From positions 2,170,001 to 2,234,000 of the forward strand of contig OZ251224.1 in the NCBI GenBank assembly GCA_965240325.2: a stretch of 64,000 nucleotides of DNA, read 5' to 3'. A program made the translations under genes and the position numbers. Under the pieces are notes generated by a model. That model worked only from the letters and a program-made list of their open reading frames with translations. It ran no database searches and was not told where the DNA came from. The stretch comes from Rebecca billardiae RCC1528 (taxonomy: Eukaryota > Haptophyta). Below are positions 9,890 through 20,170 of the stretch, one piece after another (positions within the stretch are counted from its first letter, which is position 1; the number at the start of each line of letters is the position of its first letter).

Positions 9890-12800
9890 ATGAAGGGCAA
9901 GGACAAGGACGCCACGAAGGGCAAGCTGCAGGCGGGCGAGGGTGGCGACGAGGATGCATCCTCGCGCGCCGCTTCGCTCGGCGAGTTCTTCCGATTCGCC
10001 ACTCGGCTCGACGTCGCGCTCATGCTCTGTGGCAGCTCGGCGGCGCTTGGGCTCGGCGCGATGCAGCCCCTCTCCATGATGGCGTTTGGTGATCTGATCG
10101 ACACGCTGGGCACGGCGGGGCTGGCGGGCTCATCGGACACGGCGGTCGAGCAGATCATGCCGATTCTCCTGTTCTTCATGCAGCTCGGCGCCGCCGCCTT
10201 CGGCGCGGGCTTCATCGGCACGTACTGCTTCAAGGTTTCTGGCGAGCGGCAGGCGGCCGCGTATCGGAAGGCGTACCTCCGCGCGATCGTGCGGCAGGAC
10301 GTGGCGTGGCACGACACGCGCTCGACGACAGGCCTCGCGTCGGACTTCGCCGACCTGACCTCCCGCGTCGAGGCCGGCATCGGCACCAAGATCTCCGAGG
10401 GCCTCCGCTTCTTTGGACAGGCGGTGGGCGGCGTGGTCGTTGGCTTTTATTTCCTGTGGTACGCCCGCACGCCGCGCCGCCCGGCGTGAAGGCCGTGCGC
10501 ACGGGGCGTGTGCGCTGCTGCGCCGCGCCCCGCCGCCCGCGCCGCGCCGCCCGGCGTGAAGGCCGTGCGCACGGGGCGTGTGCGCTGCTGCGCCGCGCCC
10601 CGCCGCCCGCGCCGCGCCGCCCGGCGTGAAGGCCGTGCGCACGGGGCGTGCGCGCTGATGCGCGGCGCCCCGCCGCCCGCGCCGCGCCTCTCCACCCGCG
10701 TGCACCGCGTGGGCAGGGACGTCGCGCTGATCGCCACGGCGATGGCGCCGGTCATGGCGCTCTCCGCGTATGCGCTCGTGAAGGTGAACTCGCGCTCGGC
10801 GCGGCGCGTCGCGCAGGCCTTCTCCACCGCGGGCAACGCGTGCTCCGAGGCGCTCGGCGCCATCCGCACCGTCGCGTCGTTCAGCGGCGAGGCGCGCGCC
10901 GTCGAGCGCTTCGACGCGCACCTCGAGCCCGCGATGCGCGAGGGCATCCGCGCGGGCGTGCTCAAGGGGTTCTCGTTTGGCATGCTCGACGCGTCGGGCA
11001 ACGCGACGCTGTCCTTCGCCGTGCTGTACGCGAGCGCGGTCTTCGTCGCGGAGCGCGCCGCGTCGGCCGCGCGCGGCGAGGACTGCGCGCTCGCGCGCAC
11101 GTGTGTCTACAGCTCGGGGCGCATCCTGCTGTCGACGTTTGCGATTGTGATGGCGGCGCAGGGGGTGGGGCTGATCTCACAGTCGGTGAGCTCGTTCACC
11201 AAAGCGCGCGTCGCCGCGGGGCTGATGCGCCAGGTGATGGAGCGCAAGCCGGCGATCGACGCGCTCGAGTCGGGCGGTCAGAAGCCGCCGTCGGCGCTCG
11301 GCCGCATCGAGTTCAGAGACGTGCACTTCTCTTACCCGGCGCGCGAGCACGCGCCCGTGTACACGGGTCTGTCGCTGCTCGTCGAGGCTGGGCAGACGGT
11401 CGCGCTCGTCGGCGGCTCGGGCTCGGGCAAGTCGACGGCGATCCAGCTGCTCGAGCGCTTCTACGACGTGGGCGCGGGCTCAATCAGCCTCGACGGCGTC
11501 GACATCCGCGAGCTCAGCCTGCCGTGGCTGCGCTCCAAGCTCGGGCTGGTGGGGCAGGAGCCCGCGCTCTTCGAGGGCTCGATCGAGCACAACATCGCGT
11601 ACGGGCGGCGCGGCGCGAGCACGGCGGAGGTGGAGGCGGCGGCGCGCATGGCGAACGCGCACGAGTTCATCGCCGCGCTGCCCAAGGGGTACGGCACGCG
11701 CGTGCGCTCCGGCCTGCTCTCAGGTGGGCAGAAGCAGCGCGTCGCGATCGCGCGCGCGCTGCTCAAGCGGCCGGCTGTGCTGCTGCTCGACGAGGCGACG
11801 TCCGCGCTCGACAACGAGTCGGAGCGCATCGTGCAGGCGGCGCTGGACAAGCTGATGGCGGAGCACGCGCGCACGACGATCGTGATCGCGCACCGGCTCT
11901 CGACCATCCGCCACGCCGACAAGATTGCGGTGGTGGGCGAGGGGCGCGTGCTGGAGGAGGGCACGCACGAGCAGCTGCTCGCGGACGCGCACTCGCGCTA
12001 CTCCGTGCTGGCGGCCAGGGCGGGCGGCGACGCGAGCCACGGCGGCGCGGCGGGGGGCGGGCCGCGCGGCGGCGGCGCGCGCGGCGGGCTGATCGTGCCT
12101 TTCCCCGAGCCCGACGCGCCGGCGAGTGCGGCGGGCCCGGCGGCGCCGGCGGGCGTGAGTGGGGCGCAGCACGTGACCGTGGACATCCCCGCCGCTGCCG
12201 AGTCCGGCGAGGCTGAGACAAAGGCGGAGGCGCGCGCGCGCAAGCAGCGCGAGCAGGCGGAGGCCAAGGCGAAGAAGGCGGCGAAGCGGAAGCGCGCCGC
12301 GGAGCACCGCGCGCGCGTGTGGGAGCTGCAGCGCCCCGAGCGGCCGCACCTCGCCCTCGCCATCGCCTCGGCCACGCTGCTCGGCGCCACGCTGCCGGTG
12401 ATCGGCGTGGTGTTCATCAACATCTTCTTCGCCTTCTTCGAGCCCGACCCAGCGCGCGTGCTCGCGCAGACGCGCGCGTGGGCGCTGGCGATGCTCGGTC
12501 TGGCGTGCGCGACGCTCACGCTGCACACGGCGCGGACGTACGCGCTCGGCGTCGTCTCGGAGAAGCTCACCCGCCGGCTGCGCTCGAGCACCTTCGCCTC
12601 GATGCTCCGGCAGGAGATGGCGTGGTTTGACGAGCCGTCCAACTCGGCGTCCAACCTGTCCGCCAACCTCTCGCGCGACATCACGATGGTCGCTGCGATC
12701 ACCGCCGAGTCGACGGGCACGCTGATCGCCAACCTCGCCACCATCGTAGTCGGGATCACGCTCATGTTCGTGCTGGGCACGTGGCAGCTGGCGCTCGTCG

Positions 12801-14357
12801 CGGTGCTCGCCGTCCCCGTCGTCGGCGCCGCGCTCGCGCTCGAGATCATGCTGATCGCCGGCGACGGCAACTCGCTCGACGAGAAGTCGCCCGACGTGGC
12901 GGGCGCCGAGGCGGAGGAGGGCGAGGACGAGGCGGCCGCGCAGAAGCGCAAGGCGGCGGAGGCGGCGGCGAGCGCGAAGAAGAGCAAGGTGCAGTCGGAG
13001 AGCCACAAGGAGCACGCCGCGGCGATCGTGGGCCAGCTCGCGCAGTCGGTGCGCACCGTCGCCTCGTTTGGGCTCGAGGAGACGATGGTGGACGAGTACG
13101 GCGCGGCCACGGACGCGGCGACGCACTCGCGCGTCGTGCTGGGCTGGGTGAACGCGTTTGCAAACGGGCTGTCGCAGGCGACACTCTTCTTCACGCTGAC
13201 GGCGCTCTACTTCTACGGCTCCGTGCTCATCTCGCAGGGCGAGGCGACGCCCAGCTCCATGTTCATCGTGATCTTCGTCATGTGCGTGCGCGCCCCCGTG
13301 CGCCCGGCGCGCGAGCGCCTGCGCGCGACAGCGCAACAGCGCGTGGCTGCGCGGCCTCCGAACCGCCGCAGAGCCGCGGAGCCGCCACGCGCAAGCTGCG
13401 GACTGACTTGAGGACCCCGCAACCCCACGCGCGCGCGCGCGGCGTGCGCCGCGCAGGTTCATGATGGCGAACGGGCTGGGCGCGCTCACCCACGGCGCGA
13501 CTGACCAGGGCAAGGCGGCCAAGGCGACCGCGCGCATCCTCGGCGTGCTCGACCGCCCGTCCAAGCTCGACCCAAGCGCGGCCGGCGGCACGCGGCCGGC
13601 GCGCGCGCGCGGCGCCATCGCGTTCGAAGCAGTCCACTTCGCCTACCCGGCGCGTCCGACGGCGCCCGTGTACACGGGTCTGTCGCTGCGCATCGAGGCG
13701 GGGCAGACGGTCGCGCTCGTCGGCGGCTCGGGCTCGGGCAAGTCGACGGCGATCCAGCTGCTCGAGCGCTTCTACGACGTGGGCGCGGGCTCGATCAGCC
13801 TCGACGGCGTCGACATCCGCGAGCTCAGCCTGCCGTGGCTGCGCTCGCAGCTTGGGCTTGTGGGGCAGGAGCCGGTGCTCTTCGAGGGCACGGTCGCGGA
13901 CAACATCGCGTACAGCCGGCCGGACGCGAGCCGTGACGACGTGCAGCAGGTGGCGCGCTCGGCGAACGCGCACGAGTTCATCGCCGCGTTCCCGCACGGG
14001 TACGACACCGGGGTCGGCCAGGCGGGTGGCCAGCTCTCGGGCGGGCAGAAGCAGCGCGTCGCGATCGCGCGCGCGCTGCTCAAGCGGCCGGCTGTGCTGC
14101 TGCTCGACGAGGCGACGTCCGCGCTCGACAACGAGTCGGAGCGCATCGTGCAGGCGGCGCTGGACAAGCTGATGGCGGAGCACGCGCGCACGACGATCGT
14201 GATCGCGCACCGGCTCTCGACCATCCGCCACGCCGACAAGATCGCGGTGGTGGGCGAGGGGCGCGTGCTGGAGGAGGGCACGCACGAGCAGCTGCTGCGC
14301 ATCGGCGACGACGTCGACGGGCACTACGCCGCGCTCGTCCGAGCGAGCGCTCGCTGA
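9890..14357 (+). CDS. ABCB-type (P-glycoprotein/MDR-like) full ABC transporter, three exons
   Basis: Proposed splicing is exon 1 9890-10458, exon 2 10717-13281 and exon 3 13457-14357. Both introns are GT-AG (10459-10716, 13282-13456), and the joins restore FLW-DVALIA and IFV-MFMMANG in phase. The product has 1344 residues, typical of two-half ABCB exporters. Order: TMD1, NBD1 (Walker A GGSGSGKST at 11411, signature LSGGQ at 11717, Walker B LLLLDEA, switch histidine in IAHRLST), a charged linker rich in Lys/Arg/Ala, TMD2, NBD2 (Walker A at 13721, LSGGQ, LLLLDEA). The ATG at 9890 is the first in frame; the frame opens further upstream without one. Family role: ATP-driven export of lipids or amphipathic compounds across a membrane; the substrate cannot be read here. 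Odd points: long stretches of the two NBDs are almost identical in DNA, TMD2 has an insertion of about 45 residues (12861-12995), and intron 1 is a tandem repeat. Confidence 0.93.
10471..10690 (+). repeat. 70-bp tandem repeat filling intron 1 of the ABC gene
   Basis: The block GCCGCGCCGCCCGGCGTGAA begins at 10471, 10541 and 10611, exactly 70 bp apart. The three copies are near identical and fill most of the 258-bp intron. The repeat contains GT- and AG-like junctions, so its copy number may affect splicing. Confidence 0.9.
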
Positions 14358-14544
14358 TGTTTCGTCGTAGTGCGGGTGCGCGAGGATGATGTGCGCAGGA
14401 ATGACGAGGATCAGGATTGCGACGAGACACTCCAGATGCTGACGGAGACGTACGGGATAGGCGCTGCTGCGCGCTTATTTAACGACATCAGAGCCAGCGC
14501 ATCATCGATCATCACGGACGGCACGACATGCAGTCGTAATGAGC

Positions 14545-14665
14545 TTATGGCCCGCGGTGCAGGGCGGAGCGCGCAGCGTGGAGCCCGCACCAGCGGGCCC
14601 GAACAACGTTTCAAAAAGATCTTTGATCAAGAAAAAAGGGACGGGGGACGATTTTCATGGCTGGA
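14545..14665 (+). repeat. Dispersed repeat R1, plus-oriented copy
   Basis: The segment runs from GGCCCGCGGTGCAGGGCGGA through AAAAAGATCTTT to GGGACGGGGGACGATTTT. It matches the reverse complement of about 60236-60356 over some 120 bp, with a few substitutions and small gaps. It is probably part of a transposable element. Confidence 0.8.
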
Positions 14666-15169
14666 GGAGACCGAGTTTCGAATTTTGAGACCCTCTCTAA
14701 CATGCATCACGGCCGAAAAAGGTCGCGCCCACGGCAAGTTCATAGTAAAGCGTGGAGTGACGCCCGTCCAAAAAACTTCACGCCCTTTAGGATCCCTAAC
14801 GTAACGAACCGTTACAAGCGATTTTTCCGGCCAATGAGATTGCAGCAAGGTCCAAGGAGCGATGACGTATCTAGATAGAGATTGCCGCGAACCGATGTGA
14901 CCATGTACGTCCCTTGAATCAGTTGAATCAACTATTCAATCGCGCCGTGTCTGTATCAGGAGCCGACGAGGCAAGGGTCAGTAGCCGATGGGCCAACCTC
15001 GGCGAATCTCAATACTATCTGACACCGGAGCGGGAGCCGGGGCGCCGGCGGGCCCGCGTTTTCTACGCCACGGCTGCGGCGAGACCGCGAGAGGATGAGG
15101 CGAGCTGACGAGCGACCGACGGGTGAGGACGGCGATGGGCAGGTGCGCGCGGCGAGTTGCGCCTGGAGC

Positions 15170-15245
15170 GCGCGGCTGCGGCGGGTCCCGACTGCCGTCG
15201 ACATCGGCATCGCGTTCGTGCCCCCGCTCACTCCGCGCGCCCCCG
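15170..15245 (-). repeat. Dispersed repeat R3, minus-oriented copy
   Basis: The reverse complement of this segment matches 57535-57605 on plus. Translated in the matching frame, both give GTNAMP, a short gap, then TAVGTRR. This is possibly a decayed coding part of an element. Confidence 0.65.
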
Positions 15246-15659
15246 CCGCCCCGTGTCGATGCCTGCGCGCGGCCGCGCGCCGGTCGGCGCCGCGGCGCCC
15301 CGGCCGCGCCGCGGCAGCCGCCCTGTATTCGGGCTCTCGCAAGCTCGGGGGCAGCGGCGCCTGATGCCGGACTGATCGATCTCTGAGTCTTCGACTTCAC
15401 CACGCGCCGCCCTTGCCATGCCTTTCCGGGGAGCGCCGACGATCCGAGTCCATCGTCGACCGGTCGACTCTGAGCGAGGGCTACGCCTCGGAACTGAACG
15501 GTACTCTACGAGGAGGACGAGCTGCGCGGGCGACGGTGGTGCGTGACGTCCCCAGAGCTGGCTGTGCCTCTGCAACGCGTGCCGAGCCTGATCGAGGTGT
15601 GTCAGCCCGTGCACGCGCGGCGTGCGCGAACGATCTGTGACTGGTGCCCAGTCGCACCT

Positions 15660-15990
15660 CCGACCTCGGCACCGTGCTCCCTCGGGCTGTCAGCTCCGCG
15701 TGGCCTGGCGTGCACGTCGAGTTGCGCTCATGCGTCGATCACGCCTCGCGCCCGCCTGTCGGCCGTCGCGCAGGCGCTGGTCGAACCCTACTCGGACCAG
15801 TGCAAATCACCTAACTATCCTGGCGCTGCCGCGGTGCGCGGTGACCCGCGGCGGGACAGCGGTCAGTCAGCAGCAGCGGCCCGAACGAATCCGCGGCCCC
15901 GCACCGTGCTCCCTGGCTGTCAGCTTCGCGTGGCCTGGCGTGCACGTGGAGTCGCGCTCATGCGTCGATCACGCCTCGTCGCATCCGCCT
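15660..15990 (+). repeat. Direct duplication of ~90 bp, 242 bp apart
   Basis: The segment around CGTGGCCTGGCGTGCACGT and CTCATGCGTCGATCACGCCT is present at about 15670-15755 and again at about 15905-15990, with a few substitutions. The copies are not adjacent. Confidence 0.8.
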
Positions 15991-16117
15991 GTACACAATC
16001 GGCGCCGCGCCGGCGGCTGCGAAGTGCGCCGATGGGCCCGCGCCCCGGGCGCGGCGGGCGGCGGCGCGCCGCTGGAGTCTAGTTGTACGGGCATGCAACT
16101 CCGGGTCTGTCAGTAGA

Positions 16118-16200
16118 CGACTGCGATGGAGGGTGCACCGCCACCGCGGGCCCTGAACTACGTTCGTTCTACGGAAAAGGACCGCGGAACGCGGTCATAT
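16118..16200 (+). repeat. Dispersed repeat R2 with terminal hairpin and TA tail, plus copy
   Basis: The copy starts around GATGGAGGGTGCACCGC and ends with the hairpin GACCGCGGAACGCGGTC (7-bp stem, 3-nt loop), followed by ATATATA. Its reverse-complement relative at 58432-58497 has the same hairpin at the same end, next to a 95-bp (TA)n run. A hairpin terminus next to AT repeats recalls Helitron/Helentron-type ends, but the family is unproven. Confidence 0.75.
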
Positions 16201-16344
16201 ATAGTATATACCGCCGCCGTCTACTGAGACGGCTACGACTCGTCATCCGCCGCGTGTCGCACATATCAATTTTCATTATTATTATAATAAGTGATGCCGC
16301 CGCGCCGGCAGCTTAGGCCTTAGCTGAGTTATTAGCTGACAGTG

Positions 16345-17300
16345 ACAGTACACTACGCCCACGGCGACACGCGCTGCTCATGCTGCCGCTGCAGCATTGC
16401 GTTGAAGCGTGCACGCCCTTCGGGAGGCAGTCAGCCTGGAACGATGACGTCGTCCACGTGCGCGCCGGTCCGAAGAGTGTATGGTTGACGATGCAGCGGT
16501 CAGCCGTCAGTACCGGCAGCGGCAGCGGCGCACCACGCCCGCCACCCGGAGCTCCGCTCGCATCAGCGCGGCCCGCGAGCGCCGTCCTCCGGCCGTGGCC
16601 GCTGTTGACCGCTCGCGCCTCGGCGGCACGCACAATCTTGGCGCAAAGGCCGAGCGCAATGCGGCAGGCGCGCCGACGGCTCGAAGCACGCGCGCTTGAC
16701 GCGCACGCGCACGCCCGCTGCGACGTCGGCGGCGAGCGTCACCGGGAACATGTCGCGCACGAGCGCCGCCGCAGCACACGCCGACACAAGGTACGGCCAC
16801 AGCGCCCCAAGGCTGCGGGCTGAGGTCGCACGCCACCTCGCGCTCTGCCGCCGGTGCGGTGCTCGCCCCCAAAGGGGTGCGGCGCGCGGTGGGCGGCGCA
16901 CCGGCTACGGTCACGTTCCTCAGGAGTGCCCGCTTCTCGAGCAGCGGCGGCAAGCCGCGAGCGCGCCACAGCTTGATGAGGCCTGTCCACCACCGATCCT
17001 TGGGGGAGCGGCTTTCCTCCGGGATCCTTGGGGGAGCGGAAAGAGAAAAGACGCGAGCTGGACGAGCGACCATCCTTCCGCCGGCGGCGAGTGCGCGCAG
17101 AGCTGCTGCGCCGTCGCGCAGGCGTGCGCGCGGGTGCAGCTACATGAACCTGCAGCGCGCGGTCGCGGCGTCCGAGTTGATCCAGTACGTGCTCAAATCG
17201 ATGAAGCGGTACCCCGTGCCGCGCAGCGCAGAGGGTGCGCAGATCACGTCGTCCACGGCAATGCGCAGCGCGTGACCTTCTCGTCGCGCCCTGCGGCTGA
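16345..17300 (-). pseudogene. Decayed or multi-exon coding sequence, unassigned
   Basis: Minus-strand stretches that read like protein occur in different frames: GTGYRFIDLSTYWINSD near 17200, LEKRALLRNVTVAGAPP near 16920, LWPYLVSACAAAALVRDMFP near 16780, and IVNHTLFGPARTWTTSSFQ near 16440. A last stretch, RARFNAMLQRQHEQRV, ends with a stop near 16345. They follow one another in minus order but are separated by stops and frame changes. Either this is a pseudogene, or it is a gene with several short introns that I cannot place. I recognise no family. Confidence 0.3.
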
Positions 17301-17463
17301 CATCGTCGTCGCGAGCGTGGCGGTCGTCGCGAGCATGGCGGCGAACATTGGCATGCCCTTGGGCATGCCGGAGTGCTCCGCCGCTCTGCTCCAAAGACGG
17401 GGAGCAGCGACCACCCTCCGGTAGCAGCGTGCTCGCGCGGGGAGCAGCGTGCTCCGGCGAGCG

Positions 17464-18939
17464 ATGGTGAACGCGCGCCGGCAGCCCGAGCGCGCGATGC
17501 TGCCGACGAGCGGTGCCTTTCGAGCGCTGGTGCTGCTCGCGGTGCTCGCGCGCACGCCCAACGGGTGTGCTGCCGGCGACGCCGAGGAGTGCGAACGTCT
17601 TCGTGCAGTGCTCGTGCGAGGGCAGGTGCTGATGAGCACGCACCGCGGTGGTGCGTGCCGGGACCCCGGGGCGAAGGCAGTGCGTCTCTCGAAGTGGTTA
17701 TCTCGACTAACAACCACCACGACCGCGGCGCTCATGGCGCAGTGCGCGCCCGAATCGTCGGCAGTGCCCCCAGAGAGCCAGCGCGATGGCTCGCCGTGCA
17801 TGCAGGCGCGCGTGCCGACGTGTGATCTAAAGCGAAATGCTATCACATGCCGATCGCTCGAGTCCCTGCTGCGCCCGCACCGAGCGTCGCGGCGCGCGTG
17901 CGAGCCAGGTGACCTAAATGCATGCTCTGGCCCGAAGCACGGGGTGTGCACGTCGCAGGGTCGCTGTGAGTGCGCGCTCCAACGAGAGCAGCACCCCCCG
18001 ACGCGCTACGGTGGTGCGGACTGCAGCGTGGACAATGAGCTCGCAATGCGCGCCGCGCGTGCTACTCGCAACACAACGGCAGACGCTCTGTATGCTGAGC
18101 AGAAGTACGCCACGTACTACAGCGATCTCGTGACGCACGCTGGGAGCAGCCGACTGTCTGCGAGCCAGGCGTACGGCGGGAGCAACACATTCTGGACGGG
18201 TAGCGGCCCGGGCACCACACTGCTCGCGACCTTTGGCATCCGCACTGCGCTGCCCGCCATCGTCGAGGGCCTAGGCATCCGCTCCATCGTCGACGTGCCG
18301 TGCGGCGACTTCTCCTACATGCGCAGCCTGGTGCACAGCTCGAGTGGCACGCCCGGCGCGGCGCGGATGCGCCGGATGGGCGTGCGGTACACGGGGTTGG
18401 ACCTCGTGCCCGAGCTCGTGCACGCGCTCGACAGCGTCTTTGGCGAGCCTGGCCGCGTCTCCTTCATGCCGTTTGACGTGGCGAAGCAGCGGCTCTGGCC
18501 GGCCGACCTGGTGATCGTGCGGGACCTGCTCTTCCACTTCTCGCCCGAGCGCGTCGGTGAGGTGCTGCGCGCGGTGAACGCGTCGGGCGCCAAGTACTTG
18601 CTGTCCACATTCTTCCCGTACGGCACGAACAAGAAATCCGCCAAGAGCTTCTTTCCAGGGTGGGGCTTTGGGTCATTTTGGCCAGTGAACCTTCTCGACA
18701 AGCCGTACTCCTTGCGCCCGCCAATCCTCGCGATTGGCTACGACGGCGCTATCCACAACCAGACGTTGCCGCCCGAGATGGAGCTCGACGTGCAGAAGCC
18801 GGGGCCCGCCCCGGAGGACCCAGATCCGGACGCAAATCGCTGGCGGTGGCGGCTCGACCACAGCGCGCAGGCCTCGGCTCGATTTCCCGAGCACGAGCAC
18901 TTTATGAGGGTGCTCGGCTTGTGGAAGCTGCCGCTGTGA
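17464..18939 (+). CDS. Secreted class I SAM-dependent methyltransferase-like protein with EGF-like module
   Basis: The product has 491 residues from the first ATG; an alternative ATG at 17497 directly precedes the signal sequence. An N-terminal hydrophobic stretch (FRALVLLAVLA) suggests a signal peptide or anchor. Residues about 153-188 are cysteine-rich with EGF-like spacing (CSGPKHGVC, then GRCEC, then GADC). Residues about 265-430 carry a class I methyltransferase fold: motif I IVDVPCGDFSYM, the acidic post-I strand YTGLDLVPELV, and DLVIVRDLLFHF at motif IV, then KYLLSTFFPYG. This matches a broad methyltransferase family with a VPCGD motif, known from bacteria and algae. The acceptor substrate is unknown; secretory targeting suggests a glycan or secreted protein (inference). 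No intron is evident. Confidence 0.75.
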   Translation: MVNARRQPERAMLPTSGAFRALVLLAVLARTPNGCAAGDAEECERLRAVLVRGQVLMSTHRGGACRDPGAKAVRLSKWLSRLTTTTTAALMAQCAPESSAVPPESQRDGSPCMQARVPTCDLKRNAITCRSLESLLRPHRASRRACEPGDLNACSGPKHGVCTSQGRCECALQREQHPPTRYGGADCSVDNELAMRAARATRNTTADALYAEQKYATYYSDLVTHAGSSRLSASQAYGGSNTFWTGSGPGTTLLATFGIRTALPAIVEGLGIRSIVDVPCGDFSYMRSLVHSSSGTPGAARMRRMGVRYTGLDLVPELVHALDSVFGEPGRVSFMPFDVAKQRLWPADLVIVRDLLFHFSPERVGEVLRAVNASGAKYLLSTFFPYGTNKKSAKSFFPGWGFGSFWPVNLLDKPYSLRPPILAIGYDGAIHNQTLPPEMELDVQKPGPAPEDPDPDANRWRWRLDHSAQASARFPEHEHFMRVLGLWKLPL

Positions 18940-19309
18940 CGACGAGCACGGCGGACGTCGCACGTGATGCTGTTTGTAGACGCTAACTAGTGAGAGTGAC
19001 TCAGTGAGGCGGGGTTGAACGGGCCGTGTATGCGGCGCCTATGGCGGCCTATGCCGCCGATCGGGCCGTGATGTCATCACAGCAACGTCGCATCATATAT
19101 CGTCCGCGCCATTATTTAATATATTAATTATTATCAGCATATCAGCGCATGAGTTTATAATTCTCAAGCGCTGTAATAATAACCGAATACTGCTCGCAGC
19201 TAGTCCGCGCGCTAGTAGCTAGTTAGCTACAGAGTCGTACTCGCAGCTATACTGATGACTACTGATAGTACGAATCAATCGGCGGATGTCGGCTCGGACG
19301 GCCTCAGGC
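18940..19309. other. Intergenic region between convergent 3' ends
   Basis: This segment is AT-richer between two convergent genes and should hold both 3' UTRs. I see no gene and no clear AATAAA. Confidence 0.5.
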
Positions 19310-20170
19310 TCAGTAGGCCTCCGCGTCCCGCGAGGCGGCGGTGAGACCGCTCGCGCACAGCGCCTCCTCGTGGGCCTTCACCGCGGCGGCCTCCTCCGCC
19401 GCCGTGCGCCACGGCGATGGCTCCGGGTGGCGCCACCGCCAGCGCATCGAGAACTCGCGCTTCCCCATGTTGATGGCCGACGCGCTCGTCAGCTCGATCT
19501 CCGCCCACGCGCAGTTGGTGAACTGGAAGTCCGGGTCAACGAAGGAGTCCATGGGGAGACCCACGATGTTTGCAAGCATCGCGCGGTTCAGCGCGCCGTG
19601 GGCCACCACCAGCGTCGTGTGCGGCCGGCCGGCGGGGCCGTCGGTCGCGTCCCCCGCTCGCCACAGCGTCTCCCAGTTCCGGTCTCCGCGCTTCCACAGC
19701 TCGCGCAGCGGGAAGACGCCGTCGGAGAAGGCGAAGTTGGAGGGCTCGGACTTCCACGCGCCCCAGCGCTCCGCGTACTGCTCGGCAAGCTCGGACTTGA
19801 GCATCCCCTCCCACTCGTACAGCTCGATCTCTCGGAACTCGCGAGAGACGGTTGCCGACGGCAGCGGCGTGTTCGTCTCGGCAAACGCAGCCTGAATGTG
19901 CTCGAGCGTCTGGCGCGCGCGGGTCATGGATGAGCAGATCACGTTGTCAATAGCGCCGCCCTCCTCGTCGCGCAGCCGCCGGCCGAGCTCGAGCGCCTGC
20001 TGCACACCAGCCTCCGTGAGCCGTGACTCGTCGATGGTCCCCTGGATGCGCGCGACCGCATTCCACGTGGTCTCGCCGTGACGCGCGAGGAAAATGCGCC
20101 GCGTCGTCGTGCTCGCGCTCGCACTCGCTGCTACCATGCACATCACGGCCCAGAGCGGGGACGCGAGCAT
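19310..20170 (-). CDS. Histidine phosphatase (phosphoglycerate mutase-like) with N-terminal targeting sequence
   Basis: The product has 286 residues from the ATG at 20170. The catalytic motif ARHGETTWN (nucleophile His31) sits near the N terminus, and the second conserved histidine is in LVVAHGALNRAML. The mid-domain SSMTRARQT with REIELYEWEGM matches the phosphoglycerate mutase branch of the histidine phosphatase superfamily, closest in style to fructose-2,6-bisphosphatase/cofactor-dependent PGM-like proteins. The first ~22 residues are hydrophobic then Ser/Ala/Thr-rich, consistent with a signal or transit peptide. Substrate is uncertain: sugar phosphates or other phosphomonoesters. The gene is convergent with the methyltransferase gene and divergent from the gene at 20993. 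Confidence 0.85.
   Translation of the reverse strand: MLASPLWAVMCMVAASASASTTTRRIFLARHGETTWNAVARIQGTIDESRLTEAGVQQALELGRRLRDEEGGAIDNVICSSMTRARQTLEHIQAAFAETNTPLPSATVSREFREIELYEWEGMLKSELAEQYAERWGAWKSEPSNFAFSDGVFPLRELWKRGDRNWETLWRAGDATDGPAGRPHTTLVVAHGALNRAMLANIVGLPMDSFVDPDFQFTNCAWAEIELTSASAINMGKREFSMRWRWRHPEPSPWRTAAEEAAAVKAHEEALCASGLTAASRDAEAY

Larger units (their letters stand above)
14358..16117. other. Intergenic region rich in dispersed repeats
   Basis: No gene is recognised. Frames are open for 100-180 codons on both strands but without family motifs. Dispersed repeats shared with 57.5-60.4 kb, and a local direct duplication, occupy much of it (listed separately). Confidence 0.5.

Noticed and set aside
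11720-13618. 632-codon open frame on minus, antisense to the ABC transporter
   Set aside because: It is an Arg/Leu-rich shadow of the ABC frame, and the plus strand has all ABC motifs.
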